Source: Lingula anatina (taxonomy: Eukaryota > Brachiopoda > Lingulata > Lingulida > Lingulidae). Taken from it: a DNA stretch of 64,000 nucleotides. A program made the position numbers and the translations under genes. Location of the stretch: contig NW_019774180.1 in NCBI RefSeq assembly GCF_001039355.2, positions 147,382 through 211,381 of the forward strand, given 5' to 3'. Positions 46,822-59,600 of the stretch are shown piece by piece. Below the pieces are notes generated by a model, which was not told the origin of the DNA, ran no database searches, and saw only the letters and a list, made by a program, of their open reading frames with translations. The number at the start of each line of letters is the position of its first letter. Position 1 is the first letter of the stretch.

Positions 46822-48257
46822 GCAAGAGAATAGAATTAAAAATCCGATCGCCACGTGTTACATAATGGGGAATGGTAACGTTCTTGTTCACCAACGGCTA
46901 ACTTCAGACTAACGTCGTTATGAATTCTTAGAGGATACAGATGTCAGAAAAATCTTTAATATGGAATATGCACAGTGTTAGGCCTAGCCACCTCTCTTTT
47001 CAACTTCACATTCAGGTATTTAAACGGGTAAAATCGCGTCATACAGCAAACGCATTGTAAAATTTTCATTTCTATCATGATTTAAATTAGCCGTAGCAAA
47101 TATCACTAGGTATTTGTTTGATTTTGCGTCTGGATATTAATAAACGTTACTTTACTTTTACCGGCGTCTTCAGCACGTTGGCAGCAATTTCCGGGCTTAT
47201 CGGTGCACAGTTGTTTACCTTTTTCAACATGTCTACCGTGGGTGGAATGTTTTCGGCAATTCTATTAAAATTGGATTTTTCGAAATAATTGTGGAGCCAG
47301 TAAGGTAATATTACGTTTAACATATTGTTCCTTATCAATGTACTGGTTGATAACAATTTACGCACTAAATTTACTTGCGATTTCTTAACGAAGGGCTATG
47401 CTCCATGACCTAGTGTCGATCAAGTCATCCGACCACAGTTCTAACTCTGTGCACATAGACAGTAATGAACAAATAAGAGACCATCATTAACATGTAATTA
47501 TATGCCCAATGTAAATGACATTTAAACAATTTGAAACTTTCTGTAAAATCCAAGGCTCTGGAACTTTGTTGCTGTCTGTCATAGACTAGTGACATGTATT
47601 ATGACAGTGACATATGGCAGTTTATCATTCTTGTGTAAGAAAAAAGCCGTTGGTATGATTGTACTTTACATTCAAAGGGTATAATGATGTGTATAAGATA
47701 ACTTCTGGAAAGTGGTCACAAAATGGGCAGCACCCATGATCTGACTTAAGCATGGAAATTCATGCGTTCACACTTCTAAGACCTATTTACATTTGCTGAT
47801 ATGTATGATATGAGCTAAATCATGAGAGATATAGGTACAGATAACTGTACAATGATGTCTAGCTGCGGGTGTACTCAAATTTTTTGCCGACTTCTCACTG
47901 CCTCAAGTGGCACACTGCTAAAAGCCAACCACCTCTACCGACAACGACATTGTGTGTAAATTATGTCATGGTGAAGTTGTACAACCATTTAAGATGGGCA
48001 TGAACAGAGTTCATGATACCTAAATTAGGGTGCTAAGCTATGAATTTCCATGGTAACCTGACCAGAGACGCTAGGATAAGTGTGTATTTTCTAATTAAAA
48101 TACCCTTTTCATTGTCTTCCCACATAGAATTCCATTTCCAAAGGTAAAATAATGTCAAAGAAAAAAAATTACTCTTAGAAGCAAGTTAATGCAATTTTTT
48201 ATACTGATAAGATTAGAATAACATATCCCTAGTTGACAGTGGTAGATTTAAAACACT

Positions 48258-48341
48258 TCCACACACACATGCATACATGCACGCACGCACACATGCATGC
48301 ACGCACGCATGTACACAAGCATACACATGTATACACATGCA
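48258..48341. repeat. Alternating CA/TG/CG tract just upstream of the SYNRG start exon
   Basis: A run of CACA, CATGCA and CACGCA units, almost entirely alternating purine-pyrimidine, ends about 120 bp before the acceptor at 48459. Z-DNA potential is high. It lies in a 5' UTR intron or the proximal promoter, depending on where transcription starts. Confidence 0.85.
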
Positions 48342-48459
48342 AAGAAAGAAATTAGGAAAGTAAATTTGCAGTTACCTCTATCAGAGTGGCTGTATGATGA
48401 CATGGAACATTGTATAATTAGCAATCTCAACCTCACTTTTCTTTTTTCTGTACTTTCAG

Positions 48460-48697
48460 ATATATAAATAATAGAGCAGCAATATTTCTACAGTAGACCA
48501 CAAATACAATGGCCAACCCCAGATTCCCCGGTCAGTTCCCGGGAGGTATGAGCACTGGCCAGCCACAGCCAGGGTTTGCCCCCACCATGAACAACCCCAC
48601 TTTTGCTATGAACAATCCCATGATGTATCAGCAGCAGCAGATGATGGGCATGGGCATACAGGGGTTTGCTCCAGGCATGATGCCAGGACAGAACCAG
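48460..48697 (+). CDS. SYNRG: SYNRG start-codon exon with short 5' UTR
   Basis: A good acceptor (TTCTGTACTTTCAG) ends at 48459, so a non-coding exon probably lies upstream. The ATG at 48509 (context ACAATGG) begins MANPRFPGQFPGG. The donor GTAGAT at 48698 is weak, and reading through it adds eight codons and a stop at 48722-48724, giving a 71-residue product if the intron is retained. The 63 codons are dominated by Met, Gly, Gln, Pro and Asn, like the vertebrate N-terminus. Confidence 0.8.
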
Positions 48698-51600
48698 GTA
48701 GATATGGGGCCTTCAGGAGTTTAGAGAAAAAGAAGAATTTAGGTATTAAATGTCAGTTTAGTATCATTAAGATGCTGCGTAGATCAATTTTTATGGTTGT
48801 CAAAGTGGGCTTGGAAATTGATTTTTTAAGACAGTTTTGGTAAGCGGTTATGTCAAAGCTAATTTCCAGTTGCTGGTGAGTGCATAATCTACACCCTGTA
48901 TGAATGGAATATATGTATCAGAGAGAAAATCATTGATTGGCTTACATTTAAAGTTCTTTAAGACACGAATAAGAAAAGTATGTATGTTTTTTTAAGTTAA
49001 TGTGAACATATATCATCTGTTTTACACTTTTAATTATTTATTTTGTGTGCATGTTATTTTTCTTTTAATTGAGATGTAGTGGACGTTCTTTTCAGAATTC
49101 ATGTTATCTATCTGACTGAAATATAAAAATATTGATATTTTATCTCAAAATGCCCTAGATCTCTTCCTACAAGCTAAGACCCACCTCTCCATCCATCTCA
49201 TATATAACAAACAGACACCCATAAATAGACTTAAATGCAATAACCCTGAAGAAAAATTTTGAATGCAGCGTCATTAACCCATTATTCGAAGCTTGGTCTC
49301 TATGTTGAAAATTCTCTTATCTTTTCTCCTTTTAAAGATTCTTAAACAGACCTAGAATATCCTTTGCATTGCAGCAGTTAAGTTATAAATAGGTTTTATT
49401 AGGCTATTACTACTTACCTATAAGAGATAAGCACATGCAGGGACTAACTGAGAGAGATTTCCCTTTGTTTGAAGTTCTGATTAAGTTTTTGTGAGCTCTT
49501 TTATATGCACTTTTTTTAAAAAAGATTGGTCTGATATTTTAGTGTAGTCTTTCTTTGCATGGCAATTTTCTCCTGAATTTAAGTTGAATTGTGTTTATAT
49601 TACAAGACCACGTCTTATTTCATGGCTCCAGTTGTTTATCACTGCTGTAGTTCTGCTTTAAAAGATAACGCATGATTCACGAGTGAAACTGGATTTCATC
49701 CTGCAAAACTTTCATTTTGATTGAAATTTGGTTTGTCTCTTGATTCCATAGAAAACTAAAGGTTGAAGACTTTGTTACATGATACATTGTTAAGATCATG
49801 TTACTTTAAATTTATGAAAAAATTGAGAATTTTCATTTAAACATTTCTTTACTACTCTATGGTGAAAGTTAAGGCACACGTGTACATGAATTTTCATAAA
49901 CATGCTGTTTTATTATGCACAGCAATTGACCAAGTCATATTGGTAATTGTTGAAGTTGTTTGATTCTTGAAAATAAGAGAACTACTGCTGTGTATTCAAG
50001 TAGTCAGCCAAGCCCTTTCATTTAAAGAAAGTCGGCATTCTCTTATTATGAGCTTGAAACAAAAATCTCCCTCCTCTTTTTAAAGCACTACATACATTTG
50101 GTACCACTTGAGAAATGCATTTGATTAAAATGTTTTTCACAAGGATAAAAGCAAAACATTAACAGCATCATTTCTTCTATCAAAGAAAATGAATGTCAAA
50201 GTCATACCTTGGTAACTGTGATTAATGGTACTGTAATATATTTGGTAAGTGAATTAAGGAAGATCGATGGAAATAAGATATATAAAACTATAATATTGAC
50301 ATCAAAATACTATTTGCATGGTGATTAAATGGATATAAATGCATATTCTTATACCAGCAACACTGTGGAAGTTTCCCTACTGCTTTGTTTTCAGGTAAAG
50401 CAATAATTGATTATAAATGTAACTGAAAATCAGAGCCTGAAAAGACTCTTGCCTTCAGGCAAAAGTAATTGTAAGCCCTTTCTCTGTTTACAGTAGTATT
50501 AAAATTCATCATTTCTGGTGACATTAACTCTTAACTGCCTGCACCAGGAGCATTGTGTAATGTATAAACTAGCCCAAAATAATCAAATGTGTTACACTGA
50601 TAAAAGGGTAATACCACCATACTTATTAGGATATTCAGCCATGTTATCTCATCTTTTTAGGTGAAACAGGTGAATATGAATAGCTGAATAGTTTAAATTT
50701 AAGTCAAGTCTTAGTCTTTGCATGATTTTTCTTAAAATAATTTTACATTGATTATTTTGCTCTCACGAATATGGCAATTTCAATTGATTATTTTGCTCTC
50801 ACGAATATGGCAATTTCAGTACAATTTTATACTCTAAATTACTGTTTTAAGGGAGTATATTCCTTTCAGTTCCCAGCAGATGTTTCACACTGTACTAAAA
50901 GGCAAAATAATAAGTTGATATCATTCCCTTTTTGGAAATACAGCAATACTGAAAAATAATCGACTCACCATTTGCGTAGGAAAATTCAGTAATATGTGGT
51001 ACATTAAATTGTCATCAGACCACAAATCTCTAACATAATATTTAGTAAATAAAAAATATATATTTAGCAGTTTGTGGTTTTGTTATCTGCTTCAGTATAC
51101 TTCTTAAATAACCACAACCTCTGCTGGTAAGATGACAGCTGGTCTGCTAGCTTTCAGAATGAGCAGATCTGCTGTTCTTATGCTCATAATTATTTACATA
51201 CTGTAACTGACACATCTAAAAACTTGTATATATATATATACAGTTTAAGATTCACATAAATTTCACAGATAAACATGAGCTTCTGTCATGTAGGCACGTA
51301 GACCTTCCTCTTTTGATTTAAAGTTGATTTATTTTTTGTCAAAGAAGATGAAAAATAATTCATTTCTCCAAAAGTTTTGACAGAGTTGTGTTAAAAAACT
51401 TGACTCAGCTGAAAATTTTAATTTATTAGTTTGGTGGTCCAAGTTTTACATCTTGGAAGACACTTTGTGAATGTATATAACAGTCATGTTAAGGCAAATT
51501 TCCGTTTGTCCTTCAGAACAATTCTAGCCAAAGTTTATGAAATAGGAATAAGAAATAATTTCTCAAAAGAACAAGTATGTTGTTGAAGATAAATCACATG

Positions 51601-52703
51601 AATAAAATGACTAGTTGATGTAGATGAAAGCACAAGGTGGAGGAGAAAGTCATTACATTTCTTACCTCCCAGCCAGATACCTGAGATGATGAAAAATAAT
51701 TTGGCTTTCTGTTCTTGATGGACAATCTGTCTTGGTTTGAAAATGAGAACAGTCATCTGTGTATTGCTCATTTTATACCATCACAACTTGTTGTCATATG
51801 CTTGGTCAGTGGTGTTTGGTGTTTTGTTGAAATTTTCTTTTGCCAGAATTTCAAGGGTTTTTGGGTTTTGTGCATTGACAGATGGTTAATTTGTGGCTTC
51901 TTTGGGTTTTGATCCTGATCAAAAGGTAATACAGTAACCTTGTGATACAGCTGGTATTGAGTACAAATAGCAATGCCCTTTAATAAAAGTACATGTGTTT
52001 TTTTTTTATCACCGAGTAATTGGCATCTTCTTTAAGGTTTATGGGTGTTATATTCAATGTTAATTAATTCACAGGATATACACTTTGCTTGAACTGTCAT
52101 ACCTCTAGCCCTTGGCTAGATTTGAAGGTTAATTACTTTCCAATGAAAATCACACCAAGCAACCCCTATCCCAGTTCCAGTTTAATGACTTTCTTTATTT
52201 CTTTATAGCATGTATGGTCACTTGGTCAAGTTGCTTTGAGGTTGCCTGTGCTGTTACAATTACAGCTAGAAATATATATTATATTGTAGATGGATGTGTT
52301 AAAGTGAAAGCACACCTGTACAGCCTTATATATAACCAAGGTTGAATCAAAACACATCCATGTTTTCCCAACAGATAACATTATTAAAAGGACATGAATG
52401 CCTGGTATCATGTTGCCTTCTCTGCTATTCCTCACAAGATGCTGATCAGGCCACAAAACCTTTTATCTGTGACAGTCAATAAAGAAAGTGCAGCACCCAT
52501 GCACTTCATCTGTCCTCCTCCCCAATTCCCTATCCCTTTTCTCTCACTCTCATGCCAACTGTTGCTGTCTTTCCAGGAAATTGCAGAAAAGGAAAAAAAA
52601 ATGTTTTTTTAGCGGGGTCTTATATCTTCCTAAGTATCAGACCAGTGTGTTTGATAAGCAACTCTCTTCCTCCACACATGCATATGGGTGCGCACACACT
52701 TGT

Positions 52704-52771
<68 letters not shown>

Positions 52772-53529
52772 TTACAGTGTAGGTAATGGTTTGGGCTTGA
52801 AGACAGGCAAATTATGACTCCTAAGATGGAGATAGGAGACCTGCATCTGCAAGAACATGCAGAATATTGTCTTTACCATTTGTGTATTTCAGGTTCAGTA
52901 TTAGGTGGTAGATAGGTTCTTGATCCTCAATTCTCAAAAGAGAGATGCCCCAGAGAGAGATATACCACTTAGGTACAGATGGAATTTCACCTGAATTTCA
53001 GGCTACTAGTATACTAGTATACATAAATGGGGGATAGAAACCTTGATCAGATATAAGGGTGGAACAGCCACAGGGACCTCTTTCAAAAAGAAGCACTTTT
53101 GTACAGACAGTAATAGATAGATAAGTGCCCCTATCTACAACCAGTGCCATGGAGGTTTGTGTGAATAAAAAAAGCTTTCAGTCATGTTTCCAAATGAGTT
53201 TCAGGTATTGCAGCAAGAGAAGGGAGATAAGAGGAACCCCCACACTTGTTTCACCTGAATTTCAGTCTAATGGAGATGCATTACAATCTTTCCCACCTCT
53301 ACTCCATGCCCTCAGAGATTTACAGCTAGGGACAAACATTCCTTTCATCAGCTGTATAAAATATGGGAGATGGAGATCCCTCTTCACTCTTAGATTTCTG
53401 TTTCAAGGGGAAACCTATTCAGTCATGCATTCATGTGGAGTTCAGGTGTTGAAATTATTCGCTTTGTTCTAGATAATAAAATCCATGTGTTCAGTTTCCC
53501 AAATTGTTGTTTGTAATACCACCCTCCTC

Positions 53530-53612
<83 letters not shown>

Positions 53613-56600
53613 CTGAAGGTTCTGAAAGGCAAGTTTGATTTATTTCGGAAAGTATATTGATGAAATATCTCTTGTTAAATTGAAATATTGGAATAATAAG
53701 TGATGTATATTTGTGTGTAATTGCCATAGGAGCCTACTCTTCGGTTCCCCCACGAGACAGCCTGACAAGATCTCTTGTGTTTTTAAAAGCCTAATTTGAC
53801 CATTGCAAATATTCCATCAAAGAGAAAAACACTTGTTCAATCAAGCATTTCACCTGAATTTGAGGTTATGATAAACACATGAGTTAAAATGTATTCTGAC
53901 ATGATGATTGCCTTAGAAGTCAGATTATTCCTGCTGGGTGCCCTTTGTAAGTCTCCTTGAAGCTTCCCTTCTGATGCCAAGGCCTATCATTGTTATGTAC
54001 CTAATTCCCTTTTGTTTTGCATAATGACATGATTTATTCATTGATTCTGGGATTAATTGATTGGAAAAGTCAAAAGATTCAAATGTTTACTGAATTGTGA
54101 TACTATTGCTATGTGCTTTATCTCTTCTCATTTGCCAGCTTGCATACAAATGCTTGGGACTAGTCTTTGCAATAGACTAAATCTACATCCTTTTTGCATG
54201 ATAACAGAGCAGTGCATTCCTCACAAGGGAAATGTAACAAGGAAAAGTTGAGATTTCTATGCAGCGGCTGGACAACCCGCTGAATTCCTTGAATTTTCCA
54301 CCCTGATACAGGCCACTGTCATCCACAAGGAAATACACTCAGAATTATTCAAAGACTGAACTGGTAACTGAATTATGAAGCGAATGAATGTTATCTAGTT
54401 CTTTTTCTAGTCTTTCTTACAGCTTCCTCTATTTTGCATGAGATAAAAGTCTTGGATTGTTCACTGGGAGAAATGATAAGAAAGCCATGGAGATTTAACT
54501 GGATACTGAATTGAGATGCTGCTGACTGGGTCTTGCTGGAAACACCAATTTTCTTTCATGCTGATCAAATTTAGGGATTTCTCAGTACAACAAGAGATCA
54601 ATGCCCCAAACCATCCCCCCTGCTAAGAACATAATCTTGAACAACTTCTCTGTAGTGCTGGTTGCAGGAAAGGGCATTGCCTTCCCATAGGTCATGTTAT
54701 CTACTTTCCTGGAATCAAGAACTTTAGTAAAGATAAAACTGGCTTTGTATATCTGTGATGATATAGTACGTGGTTGAATCTGAATGACTGTCTTTAAAAA
54801 GTGTATTATTTTTGATCTTGTTAAACCTAGATTCAGGGTGTTTTTTTAACAAGGGTCACTTTATTAATCCCAAGGGTTACTTTATTAATCCTAATATTAT
54901 ATTGATGGAAGTTTGTTCAAGAGTAAAAATTGCTTTAATGAATGTAATTATTTTTATTTTACAAGAAAGTTTTAAAAGAAGGCAATACAGTTTCTGACTG
55001 TTTGTCCAACATGAGTATTTCACATTAATTATATGAAATAAAAATATTTTTTCTTCCTCCACAGAGCACCACATGTAGCCGAATTTGTTTGTATGCTTTT
55101 TTGTACAGTCATATACTTTTGGCCTTGGCCACTAAAGAGAACTTTTTGATATTATCTCCAATGTTGTAAATATAGATTTTTTTCTCTATTGACAGGCTGG
55201 ATATGGTGTGCCCAGATATGTGCAGCCCCCTCCCTATACACCCCATATGGCACAAAACTACAGACAAAGGTGAGACATACTAGGTACTCCAGTGATCATA
55301 AAAATCTGCCTGTTAAAACACAATTCTGGATGCATTGAATGTACCAGTGTTCCTGATCATTTAAAGTGATCTGTTTGTTGTAGCCACTTAGCTAAAATTG
55401 CATGTAGATTGATTGCAAATGGATATAAATGAGTCATTTTTGCCAAAGCAATTTTCCTAGACCAGCTGTTAGAATATAATGGTCTAAGTAATTCAAAAGT
55501 ATTACCAGATTAAAAAAGCCAGCATGCATAGTTGCATAAGTGTCCTATGTTATTAAGGGATGGGGTGGGCGGGACAGCCTTGCATCTTGATTTAGTGTAT
55601 TGCATCCTGGATTATCAAACACCTAACAGGGTATCTGCATTACTAATAAATTTCCTCAAGGTCACTGAAGTCTCCCCCCCCCCCACCCCCAAAACCAACA
55701 CCCACCACCCATTCCCTTGTTAACAGATGTTTAGAAGTTCTGAAAATATTAACTGATAGGACTGTATGCAATGTACTTTGAAAATGCATTATTATTTGGT
55801 GCATTATTATGAGAAAATATGAAATATCAAATAATGGTAGACTGGGGAACTGTGATTTGTGCCAAATGAATAAAATCATTGGTTTTGGTCTTATCTATGG
55901 TTTCTCATTTGTGTTTCAAGATATTCTTCATGTTTTGTTCCAAATGTGCTGCCATTATCATAAAAAATGCCAAAAGCCAGGGCTTTCAGACATCAGACTC
56001 CTAGACCAAATGAGTCATATCATTCTTAATGAGCAGGAAGAGACACTTTTTTTCCTGAAAAGATTGACCTTGCTTTACTCCTTTCCCATCTGCGCTATCT
56101 CATTCTGATTTCACACACATTTCCCCCTGACTGATTAAGTGTATTAAATCAGTCATCTAAGTCCTACCTCCTACCCACAAGTACTTTAAGCAAGATTTCC
56201 ATAATTGTTTTTTACCCAGCCAGGAAAAAGTGCTCTAAGCGCTGCTGTGATTGCACTGGTCACGCCATTAATTTGTGAACTATTTTTAGCCTTGGATACT
56301 GTCTATTAAGCAACCGCAAGTCTGGTTTAAATGACCTTTTCACTTTTATTCTACTTTGTTGTCAGATATTTCTTCTGGAGGTGAGCAGCATGGGATAAAA
56401 AGCTATAATTATCAACCCTACCTCAGCTCCGTAACCCTTTCATTTGTTTGGTTCATACCATTTTAATGTGTAGAAAATTGAAATGATTACAGTGCCCCTG
56501 TGGCCCAGGGGTTGCTTTATGTTTTGATTCAGCATGAGCCAGTTTGTCCAATGACAATAATTGAAGCAGTATTGTTTCTTTGTTTTGCAATATTTTAAAC

Positions 56601-59600
56601 ACATTGGTTTATTTTGATAAAGTTTACTTTGAACATTTTAACAGTTTTCTTTCTGGTGTTGTTAGTTCCCTTTGATTTAATTTGGAAATATAGTGCAATT
56701 GTAGCCGTCTTAAGTGTTAGACAGTTTCTTACTCTTGTTTAAATCTAATAAAAACATTTACTTTAGGTGTTGACTTTGACTTTTTCCCAAATGTTCCTAA
56801 ATTCAGAAATTGAAATGGGTATTTGATACAAAAGTTTAATTTAATGAGCTTCTGTTTGTTTTGAAACTCTTGGCACTTGATTTATTTCGTTTGTATTATA
56901 TGAACAATTTGATGTTACCTTTGGTCATTGCCATTCAATTTGTGCATGTTTGTAATTACATTATCTAATTCACTTGCTTTTAAGGGGTATGTATCTTAAA
57001 TGTAACACCAATGCAGTTGAATATAGTTCAAATGTTGGTTTCTTATGAATAATTTGGCCATATCTGAATTAAAGGAGTCTTTTGCTCTGGCACACAAAGA
57101 GAAGTAGATTGGATATCATACACTCTTCAGGGTGTTGATTATTTTTGTGCCAAGTTTTATAATATTAGCATTGATATTAATAAGAAAATTAGTTTGTGAT
57201 ACAGTGTATGAATTTGGATATTCTCTTTTAGAGTTGCAACTCCTAAGACTAGGCATAATGTGCCTGTGAAAACAGAAGAAGAAGAACGAAAAGAGCGATA
57301 TTTTCAACAGCAGCAACAGAAGCTGAAGGAATTTGGGAAGGGAAAAACAAAGACTGTGGATGCTGACAGTCTGATGAAGAATATATTTAGCACTGATTCT
57401 GCTAAACCAAAACCACAGAAGCAGCCACATCAACCAAAACCTCAGTCACAGCCACAAGCTACAGATGGTAAATTTTAAAAATTGCACTACCATTAGTGGT
57501 TATTTTTAAAACACTGTAATGACTTTTAGAAGAACATAAGTACAGTTTTTTTCCTCAATAATTCTTAGATTTTCGTAAATGTTGGGATGATTGATTGTTT
57601 ATGTGGTTGATAAATGGTCAAAATATTGTACTTAAGCATTCAACTCAGAACTACCACATACGTTTATTAGTAGCTCTGGGCACAAAAGTACTTTTCAATT
57701 TCCACAATATTGCTGCAATCAATACCTCTTTGAATCTTTTTACGTTATAGATTTCTACAACTGTTGAGATCGGTTTTCAGAGAAAAATTTTTTTTCATAG
57801 AAATATTGTGGGACTTGGATCATATATGTTGATTAATAGCCAAGATATGTACAAGTAGCATATCATGTTCTACCTTTGGGGTGCAGCTTAACTTCAAAGT
57901 TGTACAAAACGGTTGATTCATAAGTTGTACAAAACAGATTAAGCAACAGGAAAATATGTGATTTATCTGAAGCTGTAGAAATTAAAATTTTACCGGTATC
58001 ACAATGATGAGCCACATCCACCCTAAGCATATAATGTTTCCACTGTATTTTTCCAAGTAAGATATGTACTATGCAGTAAAATAAAGCACACAGATGACAA
58101 AGAACTGCAATTAGAAATCTTTTTTTAATGATTTGTAAATTAGATGTTCCACGAGGAATTTCTTTTGAATTCAGTGCAGGACACACTGATATGTGTTTTT
58201 CAATATTGATATTCAAAAATATACCAGATTATATTTCATTTTTACTACAAAAGCTTTTCACTGTAATGTTATATATGAATTTTAATTCATTTTATTTCCT
58301 TCAGATTTTGGTGATTTTCTTGGTGGTCCATCATTCACAGATAGTACTACTCCGTCACTGAACCAGAGTCAAGGTCAGGATCAGGGTCAAAATAAAGGTC
58401 AAACACATACTGTTGAGAATTTGACAGGTCAAGTTCATGCTGTAGGTCAAGGTCATGGTCAAGATCATATGCAGGGTGAGGCACAAACTGTGCAGCCTCC
58501 AATGCCCCAGCCAAAGAAAAAAGGTATACGGTGATAAACATTCAGTTTATTGTTTAAAAAGGGCTAAATATCATTTCCTTTAAGAAAAATAGCAAACTTT
58601 TAAATTTTCTGATGAAATGGAAGAAGTAGTGTCTACACACTGATACCATGTTTACCAAAAGCATGAACAATGTAGTTGTATTTTATGTCTGAAGGAGTCT
58701 TTTCCAGTCACCAGGCACTTAACAATATTTTTTCTTTCATTGTACTATTCTAAATAGTGTCATAAAGCATAAGATCTGGAAAAGAAGAGATTTTTTTCGA
58801 TATTTGTACTCTTTATACTGTCAATGTAAGCGTGCAAGGACACTCACTAAGTGCAACATACACTAAGTGCACTAGTCTTAATGTATGAGTTTAGAATGAT
58901 GGGTATGGCAATAACATAAAAAGGAATTTTGTTTGAGTTCTTTTAGTCCATGATTAGGAAGGTTTGCATGATAACATTTTCACACATATTTCAGGGTTAG
59001 AGGATATGATGAGGGAATGTTCTGATCTCAGTGCGCCTCAGAAAGCCAAGACATTCAAAGGTCCCTCTGTGAAAGAGGTCCAACCCAAACATCAGGCCAA
59101 GGTGGTCAGTTACCATGAAAGTAATAAGTCCAGGAGCTGGCAGGCCCCAGAAGATGAACTGTCCAGTTTGTTTACACTCTCAGGTTAGAAACGCTATTGC
59201 TTTTCTTTTATTCATGTTAGCTAATGCTGGGCTGGTGACTGAGGACATCAGTTTAACCAGGTTAGATCTCATTTAACTTTTCCTATGGGAATGCACGGCC
59301 TTCAACCAGCAACAGATAGTCATTTTTATTAATGCTTCAGGGCAATAAAAAATTACCCAGAAAACCATTACTTGGCTAATTTGTACTTGGTGCATGTGGC
59401 TCAGCTTCCTGTTTACACAGTTACATGACAACCCTCTGTGATCCCATTTGGATACCATGATTACCATGAAGTTTGTTCACCTCGGGCCTAATTTAGACCA
59501 GAAATCATGGTTATCATGTCACCAGGGGAATAAAATAGTGGTTTTATTGTCTGAGGTGCAGTGGGGTGTCTTTATAAATGTAAGCCAAGTAGTTTAAGAT

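Larger units (their letters stand above)
36880..48459. other. Intergenic region between the GPCR and SYNRG genes
   Basis: The two genes diverge, so this interval should hold both promoters. No recognisable coding sequence was found. It is relatively CpG-rich and contains two TIR elements (37871-38043, 41306-41461), 85-bp and 48-bp tandem duplications, a T44 tract with adjacent palindromes, and an alternating CA/TG tract next to SYNRG. The 37140-37440 part has the densest CpG. Confidence 0.6.
48698..55195 (+). other. SYNRG first coding intron (6.5 kb), repeat-bearing, no gene seen
   Basis: This intron contains a perfect 36-bp tandem duplication (50747-50818), (CT)n at 52707, (CA)n at 53532, and recurring short blocks built around TTTCACCTGAATTTCAGG between 52.98 and 54.5 kb. 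No in-phase exon was recognised. Confidence 0.6.

Noticed and set aside
47147-47365. 72-codon minus-strand open frame upstream of SYNRG
   Set aside because: The first codon is GTG and the first ATG is internal. The composition is somewhat protein-like, but there is no clear acceptor, promoter or family match.
53423-53727. Cys-Val-rich minus-strand ORFs
   Set aside because: Translation of the (CA)n microsatellite.
58362-58460. Cluster of AGGTCA hexamers resembling nuclear-receptor half-sites
   Set aside because: The hexamers are explained by the Gly-Gln codon repeat; spacing is not that of a defined response element.
58347-58541. Minus-strand ORF rich in DLD/DPD repeats
   Set aside because: It is the antisense shadow of the GQ repeat in the SYNRG exon.
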